Positions 8,852 through 18,307 of a stretch of 64,000 nt of DNA are shown piece after piece (positions within the stretch are counted from its first letter, which is position 1; each line of letters opens with the position of its first letter). The notes below the pieces were generated by a model, which was not told the origin of the DNA, did no database searches, and was given only the letters and a program-made list of their open reading frames with translations. The DNA comes from Sphingomonas sp. LT1P40. Its GTDB lineage: Bacteria; Pseudomonadota; Alphaproteobacteria; Sphingomonadales; Sphingomonadaceae. A program made the position numbers and the translations under genes. Location of the stretch: NCBI RefSeq assembly GCF_036663835.1, contig NZ_JAXOJT010000002.1, forward strand, positions 983,501 to 1,047,500. Reading direction: 5' to 3'.

Positions 8852-9130
8852 ATGCGTGCAATTCTGGCCATATTGGGCCTCGCGGCGGTGGTGATCGTCG
8901 TTCTCATGTCGCTTGGCATGATGAGCGTGAACATGAAACCCGGCTCGCTGCCGGAAATCAAGCTGGAGGGCGGCAAGGCGCCGGCGGTCGAGGCCGATGT
9001 CGGCGAAGTCGGCATGGGAACGACCAACAAGACGATTCAGGTGCCGACGATCACGATGGAGAACAAGGTGATCCAGGTGCCGACCGTCGAAGTCGAGAAG
9101 GCGCAGCCGACGCCTGCACCGGCGCAATAA
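8852..9130 (+). CDS. Small single-pass membrane protein of unknown function
   Basis: A 92-residue protein with one N-terminal membrane segment ([20 protein letters not shown]) and a hydrophilic tail containing two related blocks, [13 protein letters not shown] and [12 protein letters not shown], then a Pro/Ala-rich end. AGGGAGA lies before the ATG. No known domain is recognised. It starts near and reads away from rpmB and is 10 bases upstream of the YqaE-like gene, so the two are probably co-transcribed. The IQVPT repeat suggests short beta strands in the periplasm. Confidence 0.7.
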   Translation: MRAILAILGLAAVVIVVLMSLGMMSVNMKPGSLPEIKLEGGKAPAVEADVGEVGMGTTNKTIQVPTITMENKVIQVPTVEVEKAQPTPAPAQ

Positions 9131-9140
9131 GGACGACCCG

Positions 9141-9329
9141 ATGACCGAAACGCGTTTTGCCGAGTATCTGGCAGCGTTGCTGGTACCACCGCTCGCGGTG
9201 TTCTGGGTAAAGGGGGCGGGCCGGGAGTTCTGGCTCGCCTGCCTGCTCACCTTGCTCGGCTATCTGCCGGGGGTGGGATTCGCGCTCATCACGCTGCTTA
9301 AGCCCGAGCCGAAGCCCGCCACTGCATAG
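9141..9329 (+). CDS. YqaE/Pmp3-family small membrane protein
   Basis: 62 residues with two hydrophobic segments (YLAALLVPPLAVFWVKG and FWLACLLTLLGYLPGVGFAL). The PPLAVF motif in the first segment and YLPG in the second are characteristic of the Pmp3/YqaE family, small inner-membrane proteins linked in yeast and plants to membrane potential and salt stress. The role in bacteria is not settled. It starts 10 bases after the preceding small membrane protein and is probably in the same transcript. Confidence 0.8.
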   Translation: MTETRFAEYLAALLVPPLAVFWVKGAGREFWLACLLTLLGYLPGVGFALITLLKPEPKPATA

Positions 9330-9361
9330 CCATTACCGGCGGCGTGCGGCATAGCGGCCCC

Positions 9362-9811
9362 ATGTTTCCGCTTCCCGAACCGATGCGTATTGCACTGGAT
9401 GCCGCGCGTGCCGCTACCGAGGCGGGCGAGGTGCCGGTGGGAGCGGTCGTGATGTGCGGCGAGGCCGTCGTCGCGGTGGCAGCGAACGCGCCCCGCACGC
9501 TGAACGATCCGACTGCGCATGCCGAGATACTGGCGATTCGTGCGGCGGCGGCGACGCTGGGCCGCGATCGGCTGGCGGATTGCGATCTGTGGGTGACGCT
9601 GGAGCCATGCGCGATGTGCGCGGGAGCGATTGCGCACGCCAGGATCACGCGGGTCTATTATGGCGCGAGCGATCCCAAGGGCGGCGCGGTGGAGCATGGG
9701 CCACGGTTTTTCGGGCAGCCGACCTGCCATCACCGGCCGGAGGTTTATTCGGGGATCGGTGAGGGCGAGGCGGGGGCGTTGTTGCGGGATTTCTTCGCGG
9801 CGCGGCGTTGA
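9362..9811 (+). CDS. tadA: tRNA-specific adenosine deaminase
   Basis: Deaminates A34 of tRNA-Arg(ACG) to inosine in the cytoplasm. The 149-residue protein carries the zinc cytidine/deoxycytidylate deaminase motif: HAE (His53, Glu55) and PCAMCAGAI (Cys83, Cys86), plus GEVPVGAVV near the start, typical of TadA. The ATG at 9362 is chosen over a GTG at 9344. A broader nucleoside deaminase such as guanine deaminase is the alternative, but length and motif context fit TadA. Confidence 0.9.
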   Translation: MFPLPEPMRIALDAARAATEAGEVPVGAVVMCGEAVVAVAANAPRTLNDPTAHAEILAIRAAAATLGRDRLADCDLWVTLEPCAMCAGAIAHARITRVYYGASDPKGGAVEHGPRFFGQPTCHHRPEVYSGIGEGEAGALLRDFFAARR

Positions 9812-9869
9812 GGGTTTTCCACCGGCTTTGTCAGTATCGTTGCGAGCGCAGTGTGATAGGCTGGCGACA

Positions 9870-11168
9870 ATGCGAATTTTCCGCCTGCTAGCCGGCGTTT
9901 CAGCCGTGCTTGCCGCCACAAGCGCGCAGCCTGCAATGGCGGGGAAGCGATGGCATTATGGTAGCGCAAGTGAGGCGGCGTACAGGCAGGGCGATTATGC
10001 TCGTGCGTTCGCCGCCGCCGAAGTGGAACTGGCGAAATGCGAGGCGGTGCGGCCAGAAACGGACAAATGCCTGGATGTGATGATATGGTTGTCCAACGTC
10101 GCGCGAATGAGAGACGATTCGCGTTCCGGTGAAATATATGGGCGTCGCGCGCAAGCGCTGGCCGAACGCACCTTGCCGGCCGGTCATCCCGATATCGCCG
10201 AAAGCATGGATACGCGTGCGGCCAACCTAAACGTGCTGGGCCGTCGTTCCGAGGCGGAGCGGCTGAATTTCACGGCTTTGGCGATCTATGAAAAGGCGCT
10301 GCCGCTTGGAGATCGTCGCACTGCGGCCAGCATTTCGAGCCTGTTATTCAAGCTGAATGAGCAGGGTCGTTACGCGGATGCGGAACCTCTCCAGCGAAAA
10401 GAACTCGCCATACGTGAACGGACGCTTCCGCCGGGAGATTCCGAAGTGACGGCCAGCACAGTCAACCTGGCATTCAATCTGCTTTACCAAGACCGTCATG
10501 CCGATGCCGAACCGTTTTTTCGGAGGGCGCTGACATTGTATGAGCGCAACCCGCCAGCCGTATCCCATTTTATTGCCACGACAATTGGCGGTCTCGCGTC
10601 CAGCCTGGATGCGCAAGGTCGGTATGCCGAGGCCGAACCGCTGCATCGCAAGGCGTTGTCGATGCACGAACGCCAGTTGCCGACAACCCATCCCGATCGC
10701 GCGACCACTATGATCAATTTGGCGGTCAATCTGAAAGCCCAGAATCGTCGCGCCGAGGTCGAGTCCCTGTATCGCAGGGCGCTGGCAATCTACGAGCAAT
10801 CCTTGGCTATCGACGATCCCTATATCGGCACCGCCTATAACAATCTCGCTATTTATCTTGATGAGCAGGGCCGGTACGCGGAGGCCGAGCCGCTTTACCG
10901 CAAGGCACTTGTCAGCCGCTCCAGTCTGGTGCTTTCCCACCCCGACAGGATTGCCGGAATGTGGTCGTTTGCAACTTATCTTCACCGGCGGGGTAGCGCA
11001 CCCGCAGAGGTGCGATCATTCTATCGCAAGGCCGAGAGCGGTGCTCTTGAACGTATCCGCTCTTTTGTAGGCTTCACGCCCGCATCTCAAGCGGAGGTCC
11101 GAAAATACCGCCCGATCTTCACGGGTGCGGTCCGCGCCGCGTGGGATTTGGCGGCGGAACGACGATAA
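9870..11168 (+). CDS. Secreted tetratricopeptide-repeat protein
   Basis: 432 residues: signal peptide MRIFRLLAGVSAVLAATSAQPAMA followed by kinesin-light-chain-type TPRs (TPR_12/TPR_10), repeating about every 42 residues with the core RYAEAEPLHRKAL / RRAEVESLYRRALAIYEQ. Such arrays are protein-binding scaffolds; no catalytic domain is attached. The start at 9870 gives a clean signal peptide, whereas the frame further upstream reads through tadA. GC is clearly lower than neighbours (28 of 60 bases G or C in 10801-10860, counted by hand), which suggests recent acquisition. Function is unknown. Confidence 0.82.
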   Translation: MRIFRLLAGVSAVLAATSAQPAMAGKRWHYGSASEAAYRQGDYARAFAAAEVELAKCEAVRPETDKCLDVMIWLSNVARMRDDSRSGEIYGRRAQALAERTLPAGHPDIAESMDTRAANLNVLGRRSEAERLNFTALAIYEKALPLGDRRTAASISSLLFKLNEQGRYADAEPLQRKELAIRERTLPPGDSEVTASTVNLAFNLLYQDRHADAEPFFRRALTLYERNPPAVSHFIATTIGGLASSLDAQGRYAEAEPLHRKALSMHERQLPTTHPDRATTMINLAVNLKAQNRRAEVESLYRRALAIYEQSLAIDDPYIGTAYNNLAIYLDEQGRYAEAEPLYRKALVSRSSLVLSHPDRIAGMWSFATYLHRRGSAPAEVRSFYRKAESGALERIRSFVGFTPASQAEVRKYRPIFTGAVRAAWDLAAERR

Positions 11169-11191
11169 ACCGTCCCGCCGCAATACTCTCG

Positions 11192-11860
11192 TTACCGCAT
11201 ATCGCCCTCACGCACCGGCACGATCTTGATCTCGACCCGGCGGTTCTGGGCGCGGCCTTCGACCGTGTCGTTGGAGGCGATCGGCTGGGTTTCGCCATAG
11301 CCGAGGGTTTCGAGGCGAGCTTCCTCGACGCCGCGCGTGACCAGATAATCGGCGACCGCGTCTGCGCGGCGTTCGGACAGGGTCTGGTTATACGCGTCGG
11401 CCCCGGTCGAATCGGTGTGGCCGTACACATCGACATAGGTCTGGTTGTAGCGGTCGAGCACGTCCGCAACCTTGTCCAGCGTCGGGCGGAACTGCGACTG
11501 CACGGTCGAGCTGTCGGTGGCGAAGGTGATACCCGATGGCATCGACAGGATCAGGTCGTCGCCACGGCGGATGACCTCGACGTCCGTCCCGGCAGTGCGT
11601 TCACGAATCTCGCGCTCCTGCTTGTCCATATAGCTGCCGATCGCGGCGCCGGCGACCGCACCGATGCCCGCGCCGACGATCTTTTCGGTGCGGTCACGCC
11701 GTCCGCCGACGATGTCGCCGAGCAGATAGCCGCCGAGCGCGCCGCCGATCGCGCCAATGCCCGCCTTCGACATGCGCTGTTCGCCGGTCACCGGATCGGT
11801 GACGCACGCGCCGACCAGCGCCATCGCGGCGATGGCGGGGATGAGGGGCCAGTTACGCAT
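11192..11860 (-). CDS. OmpA-family lipoprotein with glycine zipper
   Basis: 222 residues: lipoprotein signal with lipobox MALVGAC (Cys about 19), a glycine-zipper segment (GIGAIGGALGGYLLGDIVGG and GAGIGAVAGAAIGSYMD, about 35-82), then an OmpA C-terminal peptidoglycan-binding domain (TFATDSSTVQSQF, VDVYGHTDSTGADAYNQ, LSERRADAVADYL, NRRVEI). It should anchor the outer membrane to peptidoglycan, close to YiaD. AAAGGAG precedes the ATG. It is convergent with the TPR gene, with a 23-base gap. Confidence 0.93.
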   Translation of the reverse strand: MRNWPLIPAIAAMALVGACVTDPVTGEQRMSKAGIGAIGGALGGYLLGDIVGGRRDRTEKIVGAGIGAVAGAAIGSYMDKQEREIRERTAGTDVEVIRRGDDLILSMPSGITFATDSSTVQSQFRPTLDKVADVLDRYNQTYVDVYGHTDSTGADAYNQTLSERRADAVADYLVTRGVEEARLETLGYGETQPIASNDTVEGRAQNRRVEIKIVPVREGDMR

Positions 11861-11987
11861 GATATTCTCCTTTGAACCTGTGGCCCGATAACCGCCTGCC
11901 CCGCTTCTTGTTCCGCCTGCGGATCGACCGGGACTCATTCGATCATTGTGCAGGTGCGGCGATTCCGACTAAGGGGCGGACAGGCCA

Positions 11988-13292
11988 ATGGACCCTCTCC
12001 CTTCATTTCCGTGGATCGACGTGGCGATCATCCTGGCGCTGGTCGCGCTGAACGGTGTGTTCGCGATGTCCGAACTCGCCATCGTCTCGGCACGCAAGGC
12101 GCGGCTTGAGGGGCTGGCACGCGCGGGCAAGCGCGGCGCGCGAACGGCGATGGATCTGGCCGAGAATCCCGGCAAATTCCTGTCCACGGTGCAGATCGGC
12201 ATCACCCTGATCGGCGTCATCAATGGCGCTTATTCCGGTGCCAGCCTGGGCATGCCGATGGCGGCGCGAATCGAGATGCTGGGGATTGAGAAGGAGCTGG
12301 CGGAAACGCTGGGCTTTGCGATCGTGATCGCGTTTACTACCTATGCGTCGTTGATCGTCGGCGAACTGGTGCCGAAGCAGTTCGCATTGCGCTCGCCCGA
12401 GCCGATCGCGGTGCTCGTCGCCACGCCGATGTTGTGGCTGTCGCGTATCACCGCGCCGATCGTGTGGGTGCTCGACCAGAGCAGTGCGCTGATCTTTCGC
12501 TTGCTGGGTATGAAGCGCGAATCGGAGAATCACGTCACCGCCGAGGAGCTGCACATGCTGGTGGCGCAGGCGACGCATTCGGGCGTGATCGAGGAGCATG
12601 AGCGGTCGATCATATCGGGCGTCGTGCGGCTGGCCGATCGCCCGGTGCGCGAGGTGATGACGCCGCGTACCGAGGTCGACTGGATCGACGTCAATCTGGA
12701 CGAGGCGGGCATCCGCAAGGCGCTGGCGGAAACGCCGCACACGCGCCTGCCGGTGACGGACGGATCGGTCGACGATGTGATCGGCGTGGTGCAGGCGCGC
12801 GACGTGGTGACGGCGCTGATCCGGGGCGAAACGCTGGATCTGCGTCGTTTGATGCATACCGCGCCGGTGCTGCCCGATCAGGTCGATGCGATGGACGCGC
12901 TGAGCGCGCTGCGCCGCGCGGCCGTGCCGATGGGTTTCGTGCATGACGAATATGGCCATTTCGAGGGGATCGTGACCCCTGCCGATCTGCTGGCGGCGAT
13001 TGCGGGCGAGTTCGCGTCGGATGCCGATGCCGGCGATAACCCGTCGATCGTGGTGCGAGACGACGGGTCGCTGCTGGTATCGGGGCAACTGGCAGCCGAT
13101 TCATTGGCGGAGCGGATCGGGATCGATTTGCCCGAGGACCGGGATTTCGCCACCGTCGCGGGGCTGGCGCTGGCGGTGCTGAAGCGGTTGCCGAACGAGG
13201 GCGAAAGTTTCGTCGAGCAGGGCTGGCGGTTCGAGGTGGTCGATATGGACGGGCACAAGATCGACAAGCTGTTGGTGAGTGAGGTCGGCTGA
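11988..13292 (+). CDS. Hemolysin-family CNNM/CBS membrane protein
   Basis: 434 residues in three parts: an N-terminal DUF21/CNNM transmembrane domain (about 1-190, with ALVALNGVFAMSELAIVSARKARL and VGELVPKQFALRSPE), a CBS pair (about 205-330, VREVMTPRTEVDWID and MGFVHDEYGHFEGIVTPADLL) and a CorC/HlyC domain at the C-terminus. The family is linked to Mg2+/Co2+ export or resistance; 'hemolysin' is a historical name. It ends immediately before a paired repeat element. Confidence 0.9.
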   Translation: MDPLPSFPWIDVAIILALVALNGVFAMSELAIVSARKARLEGLARAGKRGARTAMDLAENPGKFLSTVQIGITLIGVINGAYSGASLGMPMAARIEMLGIEKELAETLGFAIVIAFTTYASLIVGELVPKQFALRSPEPIAVLVATPMLWLSRITAPIVWVLDQSSALIFRLLGMKRESENHVTAEELHMLVAQATHSGVIEEHERSIISGVVRLADRPVREVMTPRTEVDWIDVNLDEAGIRKALAETPHTRLPVTDGSVDDVIGVVQARDVVTALIRGETLDLRRLMHTAPVLPDQVDAMDALSALRRAAVPMGFVHDEYGHFEGIVTPADLLAAIAGEFASDADAGDNPSIVVRDDGSLLVSGQLAADSLAERIGIDLPEDRDFATVAGLALAVLKRLPNEGESFVEQGWRFEVVDMDGHKIDKLLVSEVG

Positions 13293-13293
13293 A

Positions 13294-13376
13294 CCGTCAC
13301 CCCAGCGAAAGCTGGGGTCTCCCGCCAAGAGCGCAACGCTTGTGGCACGAGGCCCCAGCTTTCGCTGGGGCGACGG
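13294..13376. repeat. Paired inverted repeat, family A, copy 1
   Basis: Arms 13294-13317 and 13353-13376 are inverted copies apart from one base, separated by 35 bases. Each arm carries its own hairpin, CCCCAGC-GAAA-GCTGGGG, with a GNRA-type tetraloop, and ends in CCGTCA. It lies between convergent genes. Copy 2 is at 53702 with the same 35-base spacing and a spacer that matches in inverse orientation. Confidence 0.88.
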
Positions 13377-13381
13377 TTCGC

Positions 13382-15181
13382 TCAATCCTTCGACGCCGTC
13401 CGCACCTCCTGCACCGCCGCCAGCTGCGCCAGTTTCAGGAATTCGTTGCGCCAATAGCCCTGCGGATTGCCCGCCAGTCCGCGGATATCGGCGAAGCCGT
13501 AGCGGCCGATATATTTGTCGCCGCGCAGTTTCTGGCCGAAGGCGGCGACGGCGGTGGCGAAGGCCATGTCGCCGGTGGGCGCTGCGGCTGAGCGGATCAG
13601 TGACGCCGGGATCGCGCGTTCGATCAGCTTCGAGCTGTCCTCGCCCGGAAGTTTGTAGCGCAGGCGGACATAGGCAAGTTCGCTGCCCTTGCCCGGAGCA
13701 GCCGCCGGGCGATTGCCGTCATAGCGGCGGTCGGGCAGCCAGCCTTTTGCGCCGGTGGGGACGACTTCGTAGATCGCCGTCACCTGATGCCCCGCGCCGA
13801 TATCGCCGGCATCGACCGCATCATTGTCGAAATCTTCCTCGGCCAGCGCGCGGTTTTCGTAACCGATCAGGCGGTACTGGCTGACCTGTGCCGGGTTGAA
13901 CTCGACCTGCACCTTCACGTCCTTGGCGATGGTGAAGAGCGAGGCGGACAGTTCGTCGTCCAGCACCTTCTGTGCCTCCATCGCGCTGTCGATATAGGCG
14001 TAGTTGCCATTGCCGAGGTCGGCGATGCGCTCCATCAATGCCTCGTTGTAATTGCCCTCGCCAAAGCCGAGCGTGGTGAGGGTGATGCCGCTGTCGCGGT
14101 TCTTCTTGACCAGCGCCTCCAGCTGCTTGTTGTCGCTGACGCCGACGTTGAAATCGCCGTCGGTGGCGACGAAGATGCGGTTGATCCCGCCCCGCACGAA
14201 GTTCGCGGCGGCGATGTTGTAGGCCATCTGGATGCCCTGTGCGCCGGCGGTCGATCCGCCGGCCTCCAGACAATCGAGCGCCGCCTTGATATGCTTCGCG
14301 CTGGAAGTGGGTTCGAGCACCACGCCCGCCGCGCCCGCATAAACGACGATGGAAACCTTGTCCTTTTTGGACAGCTTGTCGGCGAGCATCGTCAGCGCGG
14401 TCTTGACCAAAGGCAGCTTGTCGGGGCTGCTCATCGATCCGGACACATCGACCAGAAAGACGAGATTGGCGGCGGGACGGCCCTGTGCGGTCACGTCATA
14501 GCCGCGCAGGCCGATGCGGACGAGCCGGGTGTCGGGGTTCCACGGCGTGGTTGCGACATCGGTGGTGACGCTGAACGGGGCCGCGCGGCTGGCGGGCAAC
14601 GGGTAATCGTAGCGGAAATAGTTGATCATCTCCTCGGTCCGCACCGCCTCGGCGGCCACGGCGGCGCCCTTTTGAAGGAAGCGGCGAACGTTGGAATAGG
14701 CGCCGGTATCGACATCGACCGAGAAGGTGGAGACGGGCGCGGTGGCGACCGACTGGATCGCGGCGACGTCCTTGCCCTCGTAACGCTCGCGGTTGCCGGG
14801 TGCGCCGTAAGGGGGAGCGGGCGGGGCATAGCCGGGGGCGGGGCGCACCATCTGCGCGCGCTGTTCGGCCTGTTTGCCGCGTGTGGCGTCGGCGGCGGAG
14901 CCGGGGACGGGCGGGGGTGCATAGGCTGGCGGCGGCGAAGGCGGTGGAGGCGGGGGCGGGGCCATCATTGCGGGTGGCGGGGACACGCTGCGCCCGCCGC
15001 CGAACTGGCGCACCGGCACGGTGCTGCGCGGCCGATAGCGGCCGGGATTATACTGACAGCGCACCGGCGAATCATTGTCGGCGCGCGGGGCGGGGGGCCG
15101 TTCGCGCAGCTGCGGCGCAGGCGGCGGCGCTGCGGCCCCGAGCAGGAGGGAAGCGGAAACGAGGGCGGTGATGCGCTTCAT
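13382..15181 (-). CDS. YfbK-like von Willebrand factor A domain protein
   Basis: 599 residues: signal peptide, a long Pro-rich linker (about 65-130 with runs of proline), a vWF N-terminal domain (STFSVDVDTGAYSNVRRFL, about 151-169), a vWA domain with a complete MIDAS (DVSGSMSS; Asp245, Ser247, Ser249) and a C-terminal DUF3520-type region. This matches YfbK. It probably binds a divalent metal and mediates protein contacts in the periplasm or at the outer membrane. The start has only a weak AAGGG. No co-chaperone or MoxR ATPase is adjacent, as vWA proteins often have. Confidence 0.9.
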   Translation of the reverse strand: MKRITALVSASLLLGAAAPPPAPQLRERPPAPRADNDSPVRCQYNPGRYRPRSTVPVRQFGGGRSVSPPPAMMAPPPPPPPSPPPAYAPPPVPGSAADATRGKQAEQRAQMVRPAPGYAPPAPPYGAPGNRERYEGKDVAAIQSVATAPVSTFSVDVDTGAYSNVRRFLQKGAAVAAEAVRTEEMINYFRYDYPLPASRAAPFSVTTDVATTPWNPDTRLVRIGLRGYDVTAQGRPAANLVFLVDVSGSMSSPDKLPLVKTALTMLADKLSKKDKVSIVVYAGAAGVVLEPTSSAKHIKAALDCLEAGGSTAGAQGIQMAYNIAAANFVRGGINRIFVATDGDFNVGVSDNKQLEALVKKNRDSGITLTTLGFGEGNYNEALMERIADLGNGNYAYIDSAMEAQKVLDDELSASLFTIAKDVKVQVEFNPAQVSQYRLIGYENRALAEEDFDNDAVDAGDIGAGHQVTAIYEVVPTGAKGWLPDRRYDGNRPAAAPGKGSELAYVRLRYKLPGEDSSKLIERAIPASLIRSAAAPTGDMAFATAVAAFGQKLRGDKYIGRYGFADIRGLAGNPQGYWRNEFLKLAQLAAVQEVRTASKD

Positions 15182-15326
15182 GGTGTGGAGCCCTTACAGT
15201 CGCGTCGATGCGACCAGAGGTGCGCCGGGGCAGATGAGCGGCGGATGAACAGGTGATAATGTTACATTACTTGTCTGAAAGTGTCAGAAGTAGGTTGGGG
15301 CTAGTGGATCCACCTTCTTTCTCAAC

Positions 15327-15419
15327 CCGTCATGCTGAACTTGTTTCAGCATCCACTCCACAGCACGCGAAGACGTCGCCCGTGGCACGGTAGACCCTGA
15401 AACAAGTTCAGGGTGACGG
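15327..15419. repeat. Paired inverted repeat, family C
   Basis: Left arm 15327-15352 (TGCTGAAC-TTGT-TTCAGCA core) and right arm 15395-15419 (CCTGAA-ACAAG-TTCAGG core) both contain internal hairpins and end in the shared CCGTCA / TGACGG. It lies between the start of the vWA gene and the end of purD, both on the minus strand. Confidence 0.78.
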
Positions 15420-15435
15420 AAGTCACGAGCGGTGG

Positions 15436-16701
15436 TTACCCCTCGCGCTCTACCTCACGCCAACCGATGTCGCGGCGGCAGAAGCCGGTGGGGAAGTCGA
15501 TGGCGTCGACCGCGCGATAGGCTGCCGTCTGCGCGTCGGTGACCGTCGCACCGGTCGCGGTTACGGTGAGGACGCGGCCTCCGGCTGCGACCAGCTGGTC
15601 GCCGTCCATTTTCGTGCCCGCCTGGAACACCTTTGCACCGGTCGTTTCCGCCGCTGCGATGCCGCCGATCGCGCCGCCGGTCTCGGGGGTGCCGGGATAG
15701 TTGTTCGCCGCCATCACGACGGTCAGCGCGGGCTCGTCGGCGAAATTCGGGGCGGGGTGGTCAGCCAGCGCTCCCGCTTCGACCGCCAGCATGATCTCCA
15801 GCAGGTCGTCCGCCAGCCGCATCATCAGCACCTGGCATTCGGGGTCGCCGAAGCGGGCGTTATATTCGATCAGCTTCGGCCCGGCGCTGGTGAGCATCAG
15901 GCCCGCATAGAGGACGCCGGAATAGGGGATGCCGTCCGCCGCCATCGTCTCGACCGTCGGGCGGATGATGGTGTCGATCGCCTCCGCCTCCAGCGCAGGC
16001 GTCAGCACGCGGGCGGGGCTGTAGGCGCCCATGCCGCCGGTGTTGGGGCCGGTATCGCCATCGCCGACGCGCTTGTGGTCCTGTGCGGAGCCAAACGGCA
16101 TCAGGTTGGTGCCGTCGGTGAGGACGAACAGGCTGGCCTCTTCGCCTTCGAGGAATTCCTCGATCACCGCTTCGCCGCCGGGTTTCTCGAAGATCGCGGC
16201 GATGGCGGTTTCGGCTTCTTCGTCGGTGAAGGCGATGGTGACGCCCTTGCCCGCCGCGAGGCCGTCGGCCTTGATGACGACTGGGCGGGGAAAATCGCGG
16301 GCAAGCGCGGCGCGGGCGGTGGTGAGGTCGGTGACGCGGACGTAACCGGCGGTCGGGATGTTTTCGCGAGCGCACAAATCCTTGGTGAAGCCCTTTGAGC
16401 CCTCCAGCTGTGCGGCGGCTTGGGACGGGCCGAACACGGGGAGACCGGCGGCGCGCAGGGCGTTGCTCAGTCCATCGACCAACGGTGCCTCGGGGCCGAC
16501 CACGATGAATCCAATGTCATGGGCGCGGCAGAAATCGATGACGGCGGCGTGATCGGTGAGCGGCACGTCGTGGCACTGCGCATGATCGGCGATTCCGGGG
16601 TTGCCGGGAATCGCGTGGAGGCTATCCAGCCGGGGCGATTGCGCGAGCTTCCAGGCGAGCGCATGTTCGCGGCCACCCGAACCCAATAGCAGGACATTCA
16701 T
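15436..16701 (-). CDS. purD: Phosphoribosylamine-glycine ligase
   Basis: ATP-dependent ligation of glycine to 5-phosphoribosylamine, step 2 of purine synthesis, in the cytoplasm. The 421-residue ATP-grasp enzyme starts [20 protein letters not shown] and contains [44 protein letters not shown] and [20 protein letters not shown]. The ATG at 16701 overlaps the divergent xseA start codon by two bases; the longer frame to 16764 lies inside xseA and is rejected. purK and purE are also in the window at 33169-34718, not adjacent. Confidence 0.97.
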   Translation of the reverse strand: MNVLLLGSGGREHALAWKLAQSPRLDSLHAIPGNPGIADHAQCHDVPLTDHAAVIDFCRAHDIGFIVVGPEAPLVDGLSNALRAAGLPVFGPSQAAAQLEGSKGFTKDLCARENIPTAGYVRVTDLTTARAALARDFPRPVVIKADGLAAGKGVTIAFTDEEAETAIAAIFEKPGGEAVIEEFLEGEEASLFVLTDGTNLMPFGSAQDHKRVGDGDTGPNTGGMGAYSPARVLTPALEAEAIDTIIRPTVETMAADGIPYSGVLYAGLMLTSAGPKLIEYNARFGDPECQVLMMRLADDLLEIMLAVEAGALADHPAPNFADEPALTVVMAANNYPGTPETGGAIGGIAAAETTGAKVFQAGTKMDGDQLVAAGGRVLTVTATGATVTDAQTAAYRAVDAIDFPTGFCRRDIGWREVEREG

Positions 16702-18076
16702 GCCCGATCCCTTCGACGATCCATCTTCGGCGCGGCTGGTAGCGGAGGCGCGCGAAGGGGACAACGCCGCACCGCTGTCCGTCGGCGAATTGTCGATGAA
16801 GCTGAAACGGATGGTGGAGGGCGAGTTCGGCCATGTCCGCCTTCGCGGTGAGATTTCGGGGTATAAGCGTGCGGCGTCGGGGCATGTCTATCTGGCGCTG
16901 AAGGATGCCGATGCGGTGATCGACGCGGTGATGTGGCGGGGGGCCGCCGCCGCGATCCCGTTCAGCCCGCAGGACGGGATCGAGGTGATCGCCACCGGCA
17001 AGCTGACCACCTATCCCGGCAGATCCAAATACCAGATCGTGATCGAGCGGATGGAGCTGGCGGGCGAAGGCGCGCTGATGGCGCTGTTCGAGAAACTGAA
17101 GGCCAAGCTGAAGGGGGAGGGGCTGTTCGACCGGCCCGCAAAGCCGCTGCCGTTCGTGCCACGCACCATTGGCGTGGTGACATCGCCGACCGGGGCGGTG
17201 ATCCGTGACATTCTCCACCGGCTGGCGGATCGCTTTCCCAGCCATGTGCTGGTGTGGCCGGTCAAGGTGCAGGGCGACGGCGCGGCGGCGGAGGTTGCGG
17301 CGGCGGTTCGCGGATTCGATGCCATGCCACATGACGGGCCGGTGCCGCGTCCTGACCTTATCATCGTGGCGCGCGGTGGTGGCTCGATCGAGGATCTGTG
17401 GGCGTTCAACGAGGAGGTCGTGGTGCGCGCCGTCGCGGGGTGCAGTATCCCGGTGATCTCGGCGGTGGGGCATGAAACCGACACGAGTCTGTGCGATTTC
17501 GCGGCGGACGTGCGTGCGCCGACGCCGACGGCTGCGGCAGAGATGGCGGTGCCAGTACGCGCGGAACTGGCCAACGCGATCGCCTCGCTCGGCCTGCGCA
17601 CCGAGCGTTGTGCGCGGCGTTACCATGAGCGCGGCGGCGAGCGGCTGGCGGCTTTGGTGCGCGTGCTGCCGAAGCGCGATGCGCTGCTGGGGCCGCAGCG
17701 GCAAAAGGCCGATGATATGGGTGCGCGGCTGGATCGTGCGCTCGAACGGCGGGTAACGGTGGCGCGGGGGGTGCTGGATCGGGCAGGCGGCGCGCTGCGC
17801 CCGGCGGTGCTTGAACGCAAGCTGGAGACGCTGCGCCATCGATTGGACGGCGCGGGCAAGCTGCTCGACGCGGTCCATCCCAACCGCCCGCTGGCGCGCG
17901 GCTATGCCTGGGTCGAAAGCCGGGTGAGCGGCAAGGTCATCGGATCGGCGGCGGCGGCACGGGGCGAAGGCGCGCTAAAGCTCCATTTCGGGGATGGCGA
18001 GGTCGATGCGCGGGTTGAGCGCAGCGGCGGCAAAGCCTATGCTGGCGACAAGCCAGAGCAGCCGAGTTTGCTCTGA
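16700..18076 (+). CDS. xseA: Exodeoxyribonuclease VII large subunit
   Basis: The large subunit of exonuclease VII, which degrades single-stranded DNA in both directions. 458 residues: an N-terminal OB-fold ([39 protein letters not shown], quoted here only as its start [12 protein letters not shown]), [51 protein letters not shown], then a coiled-coil-rich region and PLARGYAWV at the end. The start codon overlaps that of purD head to head. The small subunit xseB is not in the window. It is followed by a DUF2093 gene. Confidence 0.96.
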   Translation: MPDPFDDPSSARLVAEAREGDNAAPLSVGELSMKLKRMVEGEFGHVRLRGEISGYKRAASGHVYLALKDADAVIDAVMWRGAAAAIPFSPQDGIEVIATGKLTTYPGRSKYQIVIERMELAGEGALMALFEKLKAKLKGEGLFDRPAKPLPFVPRTIGVVTSPTGAVIRDILHRLADRFPSHVLVWPVKVQGDGAAAEVAAAVRGFDAMPHDGPVPRPDLIIVARGGGSIEDLWAFNEEVVVRAVAGCSIPVISAVGHETDTSLCDFAADVRAPTPTAAAEMAVPVRAELANAIASLGLRTERCARRYHERGGERLAALVRVLPKRDALLGPQRQKADDMGARLDRALERRVTVARGVLDRAGGALRPAVLERKLETLRHRLDGAGKLLDAVHPNRPLARGYAWVESRVSGKVIGSAAAARGEGALKLHFGDGEVDARVERSGGKAYAGDKPEQPSLL

Positions 18077-18103
18077 TCGTGTCCGTTTAAAGTGAGCCAT
18101 ACC

Positions 18104-18307
18104 ATGCTGATGTCCGCCAACAACGCCCGCGCCGCGCGGCTTCATTATATGGCCAATGGCTTTCGCGTGCTGTCGGCGGGCGACCATGTGGTGTGCGCGG
18201 TCAGCGGCGATAGCATTTCGCTGGAGGCGCTGCGCTACTGGAGCGTCGCGCGGCAGGAACCCTATGCCAGCGCCGAACTGGCGACAAAGGCGATGATGCC
18301 GGCATGA
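18104..18307 (+). CDS. DUF2093 domain protein
   Basis: A 67-residue protein of the alphaproteobacterial DUF2093 family, recognisable by ARLHYMANGFRVLSAGDHVVC and SLEALRYWSVARQEPY. Function unknown. The start is uncertain among GTG 18092, ATG 18104 and ATG 18110. Its stop overlaps the next gene's ATG (ATGA), so it is translationally coupled to the M23 peptidase. Confidence 0.82.
   Translation: MLMSANNARAARLHYMANGFRVLSAGDHVVCAVSGDSISLEALRYWSVARQEPYASAELATKAMMPA

Noticed and set aside
13787..15256. 489-codon plus frame opposite the vWA gene
   Set aside because: The vWA domain with complete MIDAS is on the minus strand; this frame is a compositional shadow.
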